A program made the translations under genes and the position numbers. A stretch of 34,420 bases of DNA from a virus, in the IMG/VR virus record IMGVR_UViG_3300032156_001464, positions 1-34,420 of that record. The stretch is one strand, 5' to 3'. Below are positions 1 through 9,435 of the stretch, one piece after another; within the stretch, counting starts at the first letter, position 1; the number at the start of each line of letters is the position of its first letter. The notes below the pieces were generated by a model. The model saw only the letters and a program-made list of their open reading frames with translations, made no database searches and was not told the DNA's origin.

Positions 1-25
1 CAGCCAAATATTTCAAGGGATAACA

Positions 26-1438
26 ATGGTAGATATTATAAAGAGAGCCGGTTTAGCAATTCCAACTAGTTACAGAAATGAAAAGTTTTACGAGTCCATA
101 AAAGAGTTTCTTACAAGACGAACAAAAACCTATAATTCGTCTGTTTACACATACAATATGTTTTATCTTGAATCGGAAAAGTTTCTTACAGTTCCAAGGA
201 ATTTTCCGATTCAAGATTATGTTTCAAGTTTCAAGCTGGTTGATCGCAGACAAGAAGGTGAAGAGATTTCAATTCAACATAACATAACGTTAAGAAGTGA
301 AGCTCAGAAAAAAGCAGTTGAAATCTTGATGAATAATGAAACAGGAATACTTCAGCTTGCTCCAGGTGTTGGTAAAACAGTTATTTCTATTTTTATGATT
401 GCTGAAAGAAAACGAAAAAGTTTAATTTTGGTTCATAGAGATAGTTTAGCTGACCAGTGGAGAGATAGATTTCTTCAATTCACTAATATTCAAAATTCAG
501 ATATATCAAGATTAGCATCTTCAAGTTTCAAAAAAGATTTATTAAAGCCAATAATAATAGCAACCGATCAAACATTACTTTCCTTATTAAAAAGAAATAG
601 AGAAGAATTTTTAGTAACTTTGAATGAAGCAAATATTGGAATCTTTATTGCTGATGAAGTTCATACTTCGGTAGGTGCTCCAACCTTTTCAGAATGTTCA
701 ATTCATATTCCAGCAAAATATTCCTATGGATTAAGTGCAACTCCTTATAGACTTGATGGAAATGGGGATGTTATAGAATTTCATTTAGGTCATATAACAT
801 CTGATGATGATTTAGAAGGAACAATGTCTGCTAGAGTAACAGTTCTTCTTTTGAATTATGACATTGATACTCCTAAACGATATACATATGTTCATTGGGG
901 TGGGGAATTTCAACGAGCTAGATATTTAAATTTAATAAGAAAATCTCAACCATTTTTAGAAATTTTAAAACAATTATTAGCTAAAATGATTAAAGATAAT
1001 AGACAAATAATATGTATGGTGGAAAGAATTAATTTAATTGAAGATCTATATAAGTGGGCACCAACTGTTGATAAATCAATGTTTTGTGGGATTGGAAAAT
1101 TAGATACTTTGCAAAAACAAGTTACATTCGCTACACCAGGAAAGTGTAGAGATGGTATTGATGCTCCACATAAAGATTGCGTAATTATAACATCACCAAT
1201 AGCAAATATTGAACAACTGACCGGTAGAGTTGTAAGGTCAGTAAAAGATAAGAAAACGCCTATTATAATTGATATGGTGGATTGCGGATCAACAAGAGTA
1301 GGACAAACTTTGAGTTCAAGAGTTAATTTTTATGAGAGAAAAAAGTGGCCTGTTCAATATGTTTTATTAACTAATGGACAAAAGAAATTAATCGACAAAG
1401 AAACTAGTTATAGAATAATTCATGGAGGAGTTGAATGA
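26..1438 (+). CDS. uvsW: SF2 DNA helicase, UvsW-like
   Basis: Predicted ATP-dependent superfamily 2 helicase for phage recombination, branch migration or replication restart. Seen: Walker A APGVGKT at about residues 113-119, a DEVH box near residue 211, the SAT motif in GLSATPYR near 237-244, and motif VI QLTGRVVR near 397-404. About 110 residues precede the helicase core. T4 UvsW (587 aa) is longer than this 470-residue protein, so the RadD/UvsW-type assignment is by motif order and context rather than length. The ATG has a good AAGGGA site five bases upstream; no in-frame stop lies between it and the window edge, so a longer N-terminus is not formally excluded. Its last four bases overlap the start of the gp47-like nuclease gene (ATGA), which fits a recombination operon. 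Confidence 0.85.
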   Translation: MVDIIKRAGLAIPTSYRNEKFYESIKEFLTRRTKTYNSSVYTYNMFYLESEKFLTVPRNFPIQDYVSSFKLVDRRQEGEEISIQHNITLRSEAQKKAVEILMNNETGILQLAPGVGKTVISIFMIAERKRKSLILVHRDSLADQWRDRFLQFTNIQNSDISRLASSSFKKDLLKPIIIATDQTLLSLLKRNREEFLVTLNEANIGIFIADEVHTSVGAPTFSECSIHIPAKYSYGLSATPYRLDGNGDVIEFHLGHITSDDDLEGTMSARVTVLLLNYDIDTPKRYTYVHWGGEFQRARYLNLIRKSQPFLEILKQLLAKMIKDNRQIICMVERINLIEDLYKWAPTVDKSMFCGIGKLDTLQKQVTFATPGKCRDGIDAPHKDCVIITSPIANIEQLTGRVVRSVKDKKTPIIIDMVDCGSTRVGQTLSSRVNFYERKKWPVQYVLLTNGQKKLIDKETSYRIIHGGVE

Positions 1439-2463
1439 AATTTCTAATAACGGCTGATATTCATTTATCAAGATATGGACAAGATAAAGTAGAAGATACA
1501 ACTAATCTTCCAGAAAGATTACATAGTATAAAGAATGTATTATATAGCATGGGAGAATATTGTTTCCAAAATAAAATAAAGGATATGATAATTGCTGGAG
1601 ATCTGCTTCATGGAAAATCTATAATTTATGCTATTGCTCAAGATGTAATGATTGACTTTTTTTCAGAGTTTAAAAATTTAAATTTCTTTGTATTAGATGG
1701 AAATCATGATCTATCCGGAAAAAGTGAGAATTCAATTTCAGCTTTGAAGTCTATTAAACATATTCCCAACGTTACTTGGATTTCACATAATCCAGTATAT
1801 CACATAGACGAACCAATTGTTTTTATTCCATATTCAACAAAAATCAGAGAAAATGTAAAAGATAGCCAAGCAAAAATATTGATTTCTCATTTCGGTTTGA
1901 ATGAGGGAATGCTAAATTCTGGAATAAGTATTGTTTCAGATATAAGATTAAAAGATTTAGTCGGAAAATATGAATTAGTTTTATTAGGACATTATCATAA
2001 ACCCCAAGAAATATTAAAAGATAATTTAAGATTATTTTATACAGGTTCTCCAATTCAATTAGACTGGGGAGAAAAGAATGATGAAAAAAGATTTTTAGTT
2101 GTTGATACAAAAACTCTTGAAGTGGAAAGTGTAAAGACAACTGGTTATAAACGGCATGTTGAATTAGAGTTAACTAATAAAAATAAAGCTCAAGTATTAA
2201 AAATTGCAGAAGAAGAAATCCAAAAAGGTAATTATGTAAAGATAATCAAAAAAGAAGTTGTTGATATTAAAGATTTAGAGAAGTTTAATGTTGTCGATAA
2301 ATCAGATAGAGATATAACGAATAGAGGAATAACAAGTTCAATGGCAAAGGAAGAAAAACTGAAAAGATTTTTGGAAATAAAAGAAATTTCTCCTGAAGAA
2401 ATAGAAGACTATTTAAAGTATGGTATTGAAATAATCAATAGCTGCGAAGGGGATACTATATGA
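1435..2463 (+). CDS. 47: SbcD/Mre11-like recombination endonuclease subunit (T4 gp47-like)
   Basis: Calcineurin-like metallophosphoesterase, predicted nuclease subunit of an SbcCD/Mre11-Rad50 type complex that processes DNA ends for recombination-dependent replication. The metal-binding series is complete and in order: D8 and H10 in TADIHL, D56 and H59 in AGDLLH, N90-H91-D92 in the GNHD motif, H152 in ISHFG, and H186/H188 in LGHYHK. The length of 342 aa fits T4 gp47 (339 aa). The start codon overlaps the helicase stop (ATGA), and the stop overlaps the start of the gp46-like ATPase in the same way, so the three genes are probably translationally coupled. Confidence 0.9.
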   Translation: MKFLITADIHLSRYGQDKVEDTTNLPERLHSIKNVLYSMGEYCFQNKIKDMIIAGDLLHGKSIIYAIAQDVMIDFFSEFKNLNFFVLDGNHDLSGKSENSISALKSIKHIPNVTWISHNPVYHIDEPIVFIPYSTKIRENVKDSQAKILISHFGLNEGMLNSGISIVSDIRLKDLVGKYELVLLGHYHKPQEILKDNLRLFYTGSPIQLDWGEKNDEKRFLVVDTKTLEVESVKTTGYKRHVELELTNKNKAQVLKIAEEEIQKGNYVKIIKKEVVDIKDLEKFNVVDKSDRDITNRGITSSMAKEEKLKRFLEIKEISPEEIEDYLKYGIEIINSCEGDTI

Positions 2464-4682
2464 GGCAAGTAAATTTTGAAGAAGTTGGAATGAAGAATTA
2501 TGGTCCATATATTGATGACATGATTCTACAATTCAAAAAAGGAACGTTAACTTTTATAACAGGACCAAATGGTGTTGGAAAAACTATGGCATTAGATGCA
2601 ATTCCTTTTTGTCTTTATGGAACAACCTCAAAAGGAAGCAAGGGGGATGAAGTTGTAAATAATACCATAGGAAAAGATTGTCATACGTGGTTAACTTTCT
2701 CTATTGATAATGATAAATATAAAATAGATAGATTTCATAAGCATACTAGAAAGAATAATACAGTTATCCTTCAAAAGAATGGTGTTGAAATAAAGAAAGG
2801 TCAAAAAGAAGTATTGCCAGAAATTGAAAGAATTGTTTGTCCCCAAAGAACATTTATGAACACAGTAATGTTTGGGCAAAAAGTAAAAGATTTCTTTACA
2901 GATTTAACTGACTCTGATAAAAAAGAAATCTTTAGAAAGATTCTAGACCTGGATATTTATCAACAATATTATAAGAAATCAGATGATATTCTAAAACAAG
3001 TGAGACCAGCTATTGTTGATCTTCAATCCAGTCAACAAATCAACTCCTCGCTTTTATCAGATTCTCAAGAACAATTGAAAACTTTGAATGAAAAGAAAGA
3101 AGAGTTTGAAAAAGCAAAAACTGAATATTTAAAAAACTTTTCAGAAGAAATAGTTAAAGCTGACCAAGTTTTAAAAGAACTCAGAGAATCTCTTATAGAA
3201 TACCAATTAAAAGATTCAGATATTGAAAAAACGGTTAAAGAAATATCTGACGCTGAAAATCAGTTAAAATCTATTACTAAAGATCAGGAAGTAGCAAGAC
3301 AAGAAGTTAAAAATCAAAAGGTTATTAAAGAGGCAGAATTGAAGAAAACTTCAGACAATATTAAAGCAGAGGTTCTTCAAGCTTGCCAAAAAATGAAAGA
3401 TGAAGCTACAACTGAATTTCAAAATAATACAAATCAAATTCATAAAGAAACAGATGAGTTGAATAAAAAGAAAGTTTTATTTGCATCTGAAGAAACAAAG
3501 TTACAAGTAACAATTAGTATGGCGCAGCAAGAAATTCATAAAATGAATGATGCTCTTAATCTTGAAACGGCCACGTGCCCAACTTGCTTACAAGAAATTG
3601 ATGAAGAAGCAAAGAATGTTATTAAAGAAAAAATAAGAAAACTAGAAAAAGAAATAACAGATTGTAGCAATTTGTTTAAAGAAAATTCTTTAGGACAAAA
3701 CGAATTAAAAGAAAAAAGAAAAGAATTAGATAAGCAAATTGAAAATGAGTTAACATCTTTTCAAAGAAAGAAAGCTGAAATAGAAAAAGAAAGAGAAAAA
3801 GGATTTGATGATGCAGAGCAAAGATTGCAGCTTGCTTTAATAAAACTGAATAATTTAGTATTGGAAAAACTGAGTGCTATTTCTGATGAATATGCTAATA
3901 TAACTGAAGGTATAAATAAAGAACTAGAACGATTAAAACGAATAAAAGGAGAACAAAATTCAGTAAGAACCATTATTCAACAAATTGAATCTAAGATTAA
4001 TAATCAACAAATGCATATAAATTATATGACCAAACAGTTAGAAGAAAAGAAGAAGGAAAGTTTTGATCTATCGCAAATTAGAAGTTATGAACAAAAGATA
4101 AAATCTTATACAGCAGTATTAAAACAGAATCAAGATAAACTTCTAATATTAGAACGAAAGAATGCAATTATTGATTTTTGGAAATCAGCTTTTTCTCCAA
4201 GTGGAATTCCCTCAATGTTAATAGATGAGTCAATTCCATTTATGAATAGGCGAGTTACGTTCTATTTAGATCACCTAACTAATAATAGATATTTAGTTTC
4301 ATTTGATACTCTTTCTGCGATTAAATCTGGAGAAATAAGAGATAAAATATCTGTTAATGTTTTAGATACATATACAAAAGCTAATTCAAGAATTCAACTT
4401 TCTGGTGGTCAGACAAGACTAATTGATATTTCTATAATTCTGACCTTGGGTGACTTGCAAGCAAAAATGCAGGATGTTTCATTTAATATCTTATTATTTG
4501 ATGAAATATTTGATAGCTTAGATGAAGAAAATATTGGATTTGTATCTAAGGTATTAACATTAATAAAAGAGGGATTTAAAGATCCAGATACTAATTTAGA
4601 AAGTCAACCAAGATCAATCTATTTGATTTCTCACAGACATGAAGATCAATTAGAGGCAGATGAAACTTTAAATATAAATTGA
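2460..4682 (+). CDS. 46: SbcC/Rad50-like ATPase subunit (T4 gp46-like)
   Basis: ABC-type SMC-like ATPase partner of the preceding nuclease. Seen: Walker A GPNGVGKT at 35-42; long Lys/Glu-rich coiled-coil arms from about 190 to 570; a zinc hook CPTC with C373 and C376 at the arm tip; the ABC signature LSGGQ near 647-651; Walker B LLFDE with D681/E682; and a switch His in SHRHE close to the C-terminus. At 740 aa it is longer than T4 gp46 (560 aa) and shorter than E. coli SbcC, the difference lying in the arms. It overlaps the gp47-like gene by ATGA. Family assignment is secure; the exact DNA substrate is inferred from T4. Confidence 0.9.
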   Translation: MRQVNFEEVGMKNYGPYIDDMILQFKKGTLTFITGPNGVGKTMALDAIPFCLYGTTSKGSKGDEVVNNTIGKDCHTWLTFSIDNDKYKIDRFHKHTRKNNTVILQKNGVEIKKGQKEVLPEIERIVCPQRTFMNTVMFGQKVKDFFTDLTDSDKKEIFRKILDLDIYQQYYKKSDDILKQVRPAIVDLQSSQQINSSLLSDSQEQLKTLNEKKEEFEKAKTEYLKNFSEEIVKADQVLKELRESLIEYQLKDSDIEKTVKEISDAENQLKSITKDQEVARQEVKNQKVIKEAELKKTSDNIKAEVLQACQKMKDEATTEFQNNTNQIHKETDELNKKKVLFASEETKLQVTISMAQQEIHKMNDALNLETATCPTCLQEIDEEAKNVIKEKIRKLEKEITDCSNLFKENSLGQNELKEKRKELDKQIENELTSFQRKKAEIEKEREKGFDDAEQRLQLALIKLNNLVLEKLSAISDEYANITEGINKELERLKRIKGEQNSVRTIIQQIESKINNQQMHINYMTKQLEEKKKESFDLSQIRSYEQKIKSYTAVLKQNQDKLLILERKNAIIDFWKSAFSPSGIPSMLIDESIPFMNRRVTFYLDHLTNNRYLVSFDTLSAIKSGEIRDKISVNVLDTYTKANSRIQLSGGQTRLIDISIILTLGDLQAKMQDVSFNILLFDEIFDSLDEENIGFVSKVLTLIKEGFKDPDTNLESQPRSIYLISHRHEDQLEADETLNIN

Positions 4683-4689
4683 GGTGGTT

Positions 4690-5088
4690 ATGATAATATC
4701 ATCTGATTTTATTACAAATAGTTCATCTTCTTCATATATTCTTAAAATACCAAACGAAACGACTTGTATAAAATTTAGAGAATATATTAATGAACTTCCA
4801 AAAACTGTATTTAAAGGAATAAGACTATTTCAAACATTTATTAATAAAGAAAAATTAACTGAATTTGCTCAACAAAAAGAATGTGATTGGGTATCAAAAG
4901 TTATGGGACCCAGCGAATATATTTCATTAAATATAAATGAATATATTATTCTTAGACGTGCTATTGAAGAAAAAAAATCATTTGAAATAATTGGTTATTT
5001 AGATATATCATGGGGAAGACAATATGATTCTGTAAAGGTTTATTGTAGTAAAAATTCTATAAAAATGGTTTATCTAATGGACGATTAG
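4690..5088 (+). CDS. Small protein with N-terminal SDFITNSSSSSYI motif, function unknown
   Basis: A 132-residue protein beginning MIISSDFITNSSSSSYIL. A GTG six bases upstream (4684) gives a longer frame, but the ATG at 4690 has GAGGTGG correctly placed and puts the Ser-run motif at the very N-terminus. From memory, an N-terminal F(V/I)xNSSSSSF-like motif recurs in uncharacterised bacterial and phage proteins; its role is unknown to me. The rest is a mixed alpha/beta soluble protein without membrane segments. It sits between the gp46-like gene (7 bases upstream) and a radical SAM/SPASM-like gene (8 bases downstream), so it could be a partner or substrate of that enzyme, which is inference only. 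Confidence 0.7.
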   Translation: MIISSDFITNSSSSSYILKIPNETTCIKFREYINELPKTVFKGIRLFQTFINKEKLTEFAQQKECDWVSKVMGPSEYISLNINEYIILRRAIEEKKSFEIIGYLDISWGRQYDSVKVYCSKNSIKMVYLMDD

Positions 5089-5096
5089 GAGATGAC

Positions 5097-6125
5097 ATGA
5101 TAAGAATAGCAAACTGGTTGTTGACAAGGAAGTGCAATCTGCGGTGTGAATATTGTGCAATAGTTAGGGATTATGAAAATAAACCTGAAGAATATCCTGA
5201 TATGAAACATTATATAGAAAATGAAATGTCAACCGAAACTGTTATAGATGGTTTGAAAAAGTTGAAGTTACATAATCCTGATATGTTTCATATATTTTAT
5301 GGTGGCGAACCATTATTAAGGAAAGATCTCGCAGAGATAATAGACTTTGCAAATAAGAATAATATTCATTATACAATTATCTCAAATAATACTCCAGAGG
5401 TTCGTCCATTAATTGAAAAATTATTTTCTAAGGTAGGAAAAATAAATGGTTTTACCGCATCTATTGATCCTATATTTTCTAATGAACAAAATGACCATAG
5501 AACTTTAAAAACTATTAGTGGTTTTAATAGTCTGGTAAAATTAAAGGAACTAGTAAATGATGTTGTTGGAGAAATAACTATAACCAATGATACCGTAGAA
5601 AATATTTATGAGTTGGTTAAAATGTTATCTGAAAAAGGAATAAATAGCGATATAACTTTTGTTGATATTGCAAAGACTCCATATTATGACTTCTCAAATG
5701 TAAAGGATGAAAAAGAACTAGTTCAAATATCAGGAAAGTTGGGTGATCAACTTCAAAAGTTATGGTATAATTCTTCTTTAGATATACATATGAAAGATAT
5801 TTTGATTCCAGAAATATGGATGATGTTACCGTCAAATTATGATTGTCAAATAGATCAGATATTACATAATATTTCTATTGACGCAGATGGAACTATAAGA
5901 CTTTGTTTAAGAATTAGAGGAGTTTACACTCCAGATGAGATAAGAATATGGAATCTAATAAAAGATGATGGTGCAATAAATGTCGAAGCTATTGGTGCAA
6001 TAAAACTAGATAAGAAACTATTTTGTAAACGATGTAATCATACATGCCAAATTATGAGTAGAGAAATTGAAAGATACAATACAAATCCTGAAGAACTTAT
6101 TCATTTAGATAAAAGGAGTAAATAA
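5097..6125 (+). CDS. Radical SAM protein with SPASM-like C-terminal cysteines
   Basis: Predicted iron-sulfur enzyme that cleaves S-adenosylmethionine to a radical. The CX3CX2C cluster motif is C13, C17 and C20 in RKCNLRCEYC, and the SAM-binding GGEP motif is at 69-72. The C-terminal third has C-x14-G-x4-C (the Cys in YDCQIDQ, then DGTIRLC), followed by CKRCNHTC at about 310-317, resembling part of a SPASM/twitch auxiliary cluster domain. SPASM enzymes commonly modify peptides or proteins, but the substrate here is unknown. It is not an obvious QueE, which is shorter and lacks such a C-terminal Cys set. AGGAG precedes the ATG. Immediate neighbours are the Ser-run small protein and a WYL_2-like protein. 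Confidence 0.8.
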   Translation: MIRIANWLLTRKCNLRCEYCAIVRDYENKPEEYPDMKHYIENEMSTETVIDGLKKLKLHNPDMFHIFYGGEPLLRKDLAEIIDFANKNNIHYTIISNNTPEVRPLIEKLFSKVGKINGFTASIDPIFSNEQNDHRTLKTISGFNSLVKLKELVNDVVGEITITNDTVENIYELVKMLSEKGINSDITFVDIAKTPYYDFSNVKDEKELVQISGKLGDQLQKLWYNSSLDIHMKDILIPEIWMMLPSNYDCQIDQILHNISIDADGTIRLCLRIRGVYTPDEIRIWNLIKDDGAINVEAIGAIKLDKKLFCKRCNHTCQIMSREIERYNTNPEELIHLDKRSK

Positions 6126-6127
6126 AA

Positions 6128-6484
6128 ATGGTTGATAAAAAAGATGATGAAATCCAAGGTGAAGTATTAATAAATGCCATGATGTTTTGGAAAAAAATAT
6201 ATGATTCAAAAGAAGTAACAATAAAATTTGTAAAGAAAAACGGCGAAGTCAGAATAATGAGATGCACATTGGACTTCAAAAAAATACCTAAAAAAGATGT
6301 TCCGAAACAAGTTAACGTTCCAAGAATGTTACAATTGGTAAAGGAAAAACAAATCATTCACGTATATGATTTGGATAATCAAGGTTGGAGGTCTGTTCCA
6401 TTTTCTGAAGTTGAATGGTTGGAAAATAAACAAGGCCGTTTTTACAGCAAAAAAGCACTTGAACTATTGAGGAAAGCCAAATGA
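6128..6484 (+). CDS. WYL_2/DUF2693-like SH3-barrel small phage protein
   Basis: A 118-residue protein whose central part (about 28-90) carries the pattern of a family common in T4-like phages: a beta strand TIKFVKKNGEVRIMRCTL, then a lysine-rich stretch with IPKK, then a strand HVYDLDNQGWRSVPFSEVEW. These proteins are annotated as WYL_2 or Sm-like SH3-barrel proteins, with proposed nucleic-acid or ligand binding but no firmly known function to my knowledge. The assignment is by recall of the MRCTL and WRS signatures, not by search. AGGAG precedes the start, and the stop overlaps the next gene by ATGA. Confidence 0.7.
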   Translation: MVDKKDDEIQGEVLINAMMFWKKIYDSKEVTIKFVKKNGEVRIMRCTLDFKKIPKKDVPKQVNVPRMLQLVKEKQIIHVYDLDNQGWRSVPFSEVEWLENKQGRFYSKKALELLRKAK

Positions 6485-6876
6485 CAATTCTTGATGAATT
6501 ACTTAGTGAAATAAAAACTATAGATGTAGTTGAAAAATTAAGAATAATTTGTGATAAAATTCAAATAGAAGAAAATGAAAAATTTAAATATGCAAAAGAA
6601 TTAATTCCAAAAGGGCCAAATAATTTTCTGGTTGTTGAAGTTCCAGGAAGAAATCAAAAAGAAATAGCTTATTTGGTTTTAGAAAGAGATATGCCGGTAA
6701 TAACTCAAGCATATAATGCAGTATTATATACGTATATATTATCAAAATTAGATTTAACAAAACCTGAAACGTTTCCACCTCCTAAAAGACAACACTCATG
6801 GATAATAGGTGAAACCGACCCGCGAAAAGTATTAAAACAATTTGCAAGACTAGTTAAATTTTTAAAAGGAGAATAA
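6481..6876 (+). CDS. Conserved-looking hypothetical protein
   Basis: A 131-residue soluble protein that I do not recognise. It has an acidic helical N-terminus, a central beta-rich segment (LVVEVPGRNQKEIAYLVLER) and a Pro-rich turn KPETFPPPKRQHSW before a basic C-terminal helix ending KFLKGE. It overlaps the WYL_2-like gene by ATGA and ends directly before the E2-like fusion gene, so it may be the first gene of the ubiquitin-like cassette or merely lie upstream of it. No catalytic motif is visible. Confidence 0.6.
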   Translation: MTILDELLSEIKTIDVVEKLRIICDKIQIEENEKFKYAKELIPKGPNNFLVVEVPGRNQKEIAYLVLERDMPVITQAYNAVLYTYILSKLDLTKPETFPPPKRQHSWIIGETDPRKVLKQFARLVKFLKGE

Positions 6877-9435
6877 ATGCAACAAGAAGAAATACGAATT
6901 AATGATAAGTTCGTATCTGTGATTAGAGTCGACCAAAATGCTGAAAAACCAGATATTCCAGTGGCAAAACTTCGATCTCAATCAACAAATATATTCTTGA
7001 AAAAACTATATGAAAAATATTCCCAAAATCAAACAGGAATGACTCCTAGAAATTGTAGATATATAGAAAGAATTGATAGTAATAAAACAATTATTGTAAT
7101 AGAAGAACCTCCTTCTTTTAGAACTTTATTCTTTTCAACTGAAACAATAAGAAATCATGTCATGGCCTTAACAAAGGAAAAAATATTTAAATATGAAATT
7201 AACATGGCTGATTATGAAAAAGATACTTGTCAATTCAACCTAGCATTACCATATATAGTTTTTACAATGATATTCAATGGTCCAAGACTTGATATTTTAT
7301 TTGGAGCTGTTAGACCAAAACCAATTATAAGTATATCAGATAATCTTTTTGTTCCTCCATTCTTGAATATAAATGATGCTTGTCAAGTTTGTCTTGGAGA
7401 TCAAGTTAGTGATTCGCAAAATATTATACTGGCTATAGACAAACTTCTACTAAGATTTTGGTCTTCTCAGTTTAACAGAGATTATAATTCAAACTTTGTA
7501 AAGTATTCTGCGGTTCCAATATTAGGAAATTTATTTGATTGGCAATATCAGAGTCAAATAGATCCAATGTTTATTTATAAAGCAGAATGGATTCCTATGG
7601 ATCTCTCATGTCTCACATTTATCACCAGTATAAAAGCAACTTATGCTCCTCATAAAGTGAAGGCTTTAACATATACGGAACTGTATAATATTTTTGATAT
7701 AAAACAAAAATATATACATAAAAAAATAGATGTTAAGAAACCTCCATTACTTACAGATGTTTCTAATGGAATTAATTTATTAAAAACTAAAGATGAGCCA
7801 GCAACGATCTTATATGTTGGAGATCCAATTCAATTTAAAACTAAAACTTTTTATGTAGAAACATTTTTGGGGCATGATGCAGTTGGTCCAGCTGAATATA
7901 TTAGATTTATTGGAGAAGATAATAAATCAATCAGTATGAAATTAACAAAGAGGACAAGATCATTTCTTCTAAAACAAAGGAAAAAATTACTTTTTGAAGA
8001 AACAGTAACCTTATCAAACGGCGTAGTTATAACAGCTGGTGATATTTTAATATTAGAAGATAGAATGTTTAAACCTATTTATAAAAAAATTATTTATATT
8101 AGAAAAAGTTCTGAAGGATTGATGGAGCTAAGAGCAGCAGACCAATATCTGATGGCTGATAATCTTCCTAAAAACGCAAAAATATTAGATTTACAAAATA
8201 TAGAAGTAGATGGGCTCAAGTTGAAAGAAGGTGAAATATATGACGTATGTAATAGACAAGTGAGTAATTCTCTTGTATTGCATCTTATAATAAAAGCAAT
8301 ATTTAAAGAGATTGCTATTGTTCAATCAAATAAATTAGTAGCAATGTTTAAACCTTTGAGCGGTGGTGGACCAGATTTTGGTATAAACTTAAATGACAGT
8401 AACTGTATATTTAAAGAATTAAATATTGAAAACCTTCCTGACGTTATATATATAGGGGCTAATATATTAAAAAATCAATCTACTGGCAAAATATTTAAAA
8501 TGAATAATACTATATGTTATAATTATGGTATTATAAGTATAGGAGATAATACTTTCGAGACTGCATGTAAAACAATTCTGAAAGAAGATGCTTTTACTAT
8601 TAGATCAACTAGTCTGGATATCTTATTTGAAGTTGGTGATGAAGTTGTAGTTGCAAATTGGGAAAATCCAAAAGATATGTTGAAAGTAAAAAAAATAATT
8701 GGAATAACAAAAAATAGTGAGAAAAAAACTATTGAATTTAATTTAGTGGATAAGAATAACAATAATTCAACAGCTACTTATGTAGAAAAAAATATCATTA
8801 ATATTGGAACAGTTAGAAGAATAGTAAGAGAATATAAAGGAATAAAAAGAGGATCAAAAATAGTAGCAAAAAATAATTTAAACGGTTTTCTAAAAGGATC
8901 GGTTAATATAATAATTGGATTCTTAGATGATACAGGAACGCCTGAACCGTTAGTTTATTGTTCAAATTGTTTAACATTATGGTTTAGTGATGTAATAGAA
9001 AATTTTGATATTATTGAAAGAGATTTCAAAACATGGAACGAACTAAATCATAATCCAATTGATATAGCAAGAATTGAAATGCAACCCGGGGATATAGTTC
9101 AATGCTCTGGAGGTTATAGAATGCTTGGAGGATATGCATTATTCAGAACTAGTTCATATGATTTAAACTTAACTGCAGTAATTTTAAAAAATAATATGAA
9201 TTTTGGAGATTATTATAATCTAGATAAACAATTTTTATCAGAAATGAAATTTCACGCAATTTTAAATCCAAGAGTTAATAATTCTAAAGAAGAGATTTAT
9301 CCTTGCATTCCAAATTTACATGGTGGTTATTATACAACTCCACAATTAATAGCAAATGTTCCAAATTCTGCAAATGGACCATTTTTTCAACCAGGGAAAG
9401 GAAGGTTATTTAATGTTTCCGATAGCAATAAATGA
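6877..9435 (+). CDS. Large protein with N-terminal E2-like (PRTRC protein B / Prok-E2_D type) domain
   Basis: An 852-residue protein. Residues 1 to about 230 resemble PRTRC system protein B (prokaryotic E2 family D): a PPSFRTLFF segment near 78-86, a hydrophobic strand LDILFGAVRPKP, then PPFLNINDACQVCLGD containing C172. The last piece parallels the family's APFFNV..G.VC.G element, where the Cys would accept a ubiquitin-like protein. This match is from memory of the family. Residues about 300-850 are beta-rich with recurrent barrel-like turns: GDPIQF at 315, GDILIL at 388, GDEVVV at 587, GSKIVA at 659 and GDIVQC at 738, which suggests tandem SH3-like modules; that region I cannot assign. AAGGAG precedes the start. 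The next genes are JAMM, E1 and UBL, the context expected for an E2. At typical PRTRC-B lengths this protein is several-fold oversized. Confidence 0.6.
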   Translation: MQQEEIRINDKFVSVIRVDQNAEKPDIPVAKLRSQSTNIFLKKLYEKYSQNQTGMTPRNCRYIERIDSNKTIIVIEEPPSFRTLFFSTETIRNHVMALTKEKIFKYEINMADYEKDTCQFNLALPYIVFTMIFNGPRLDILFGAVRPKPIISISDNLFVPPFLNINDACQVCLGDQVSDSQNIILAIDKLLLRFWSSQFNRDYNSNFVKYSAVPILGNLFDWQYQSQIDPMFIYKAEWIPMDLSCLTFITSIKATYAPHKVKALTYTELYNIFDIKQKYIHKKIDVKKPPLLTDVSNGINLLKTKDEPATILYVGDPIQFKTKTFYVETFLGHDAVGPAEYIRFIGEDNKSISMKLTKRTRSFLLKQRKKLLFEETVTLSNGVVITAGDILILEDRMFKPIYKKIIYIRKSSEGLMELRAADQYLMADNLPKNAKILDLQNIEVDGLKLKEGEIYDVCNRQVSNSLVLHLIIKAIFKEIAIVQSNKLVAMFKPLSGGGPDFGINLNDSNCIFKELNIENLPDVIYIGANILKNQSTGKIFKMNNTICYNYGIISIGDNTFETACKTILKEDAFTIRSTSLDILFEVGDEVVVANWENPKDMLKVKKIIGITKNSEKKTIEFNLVDKNNNNSTATYVEKNIINIGTVRRIVREYKGIKRGSKIVAKNNLNGFLKGSVNIIIGFLDDTGTPEPLVYCSNCLTLWFSDVIENFDIIERDFKTWNELNHNPIDIARIEMQPGDIVQCSGGYRMLGGYALFRTSSYDLNLTAVILKNNMNFGDYYNLDKQFLSEMKFHAILNPRVNNSKEEIYPCIPNLHGGYYTTPQLIANVPNSANGPFFQPGKGRLFNVSDSNK

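Noticed and set aside
5097-6125. QueE identity for the radical SAM protein, which would link it to FolE2
   Set aside because: It has a longer chain, a GGEP motif and a SPASM-like C-terminal Cys set, and it lies over 13 kb from folE2 with no QueC or QueD nearby.
9356-9412. Upstream ATG for the JAMM protein
   Set aside because: No good ribosome binding site and an 80-base overlap with the previous gene; the ATG at 9413 has AAAGGAAGG seven bases upstream.
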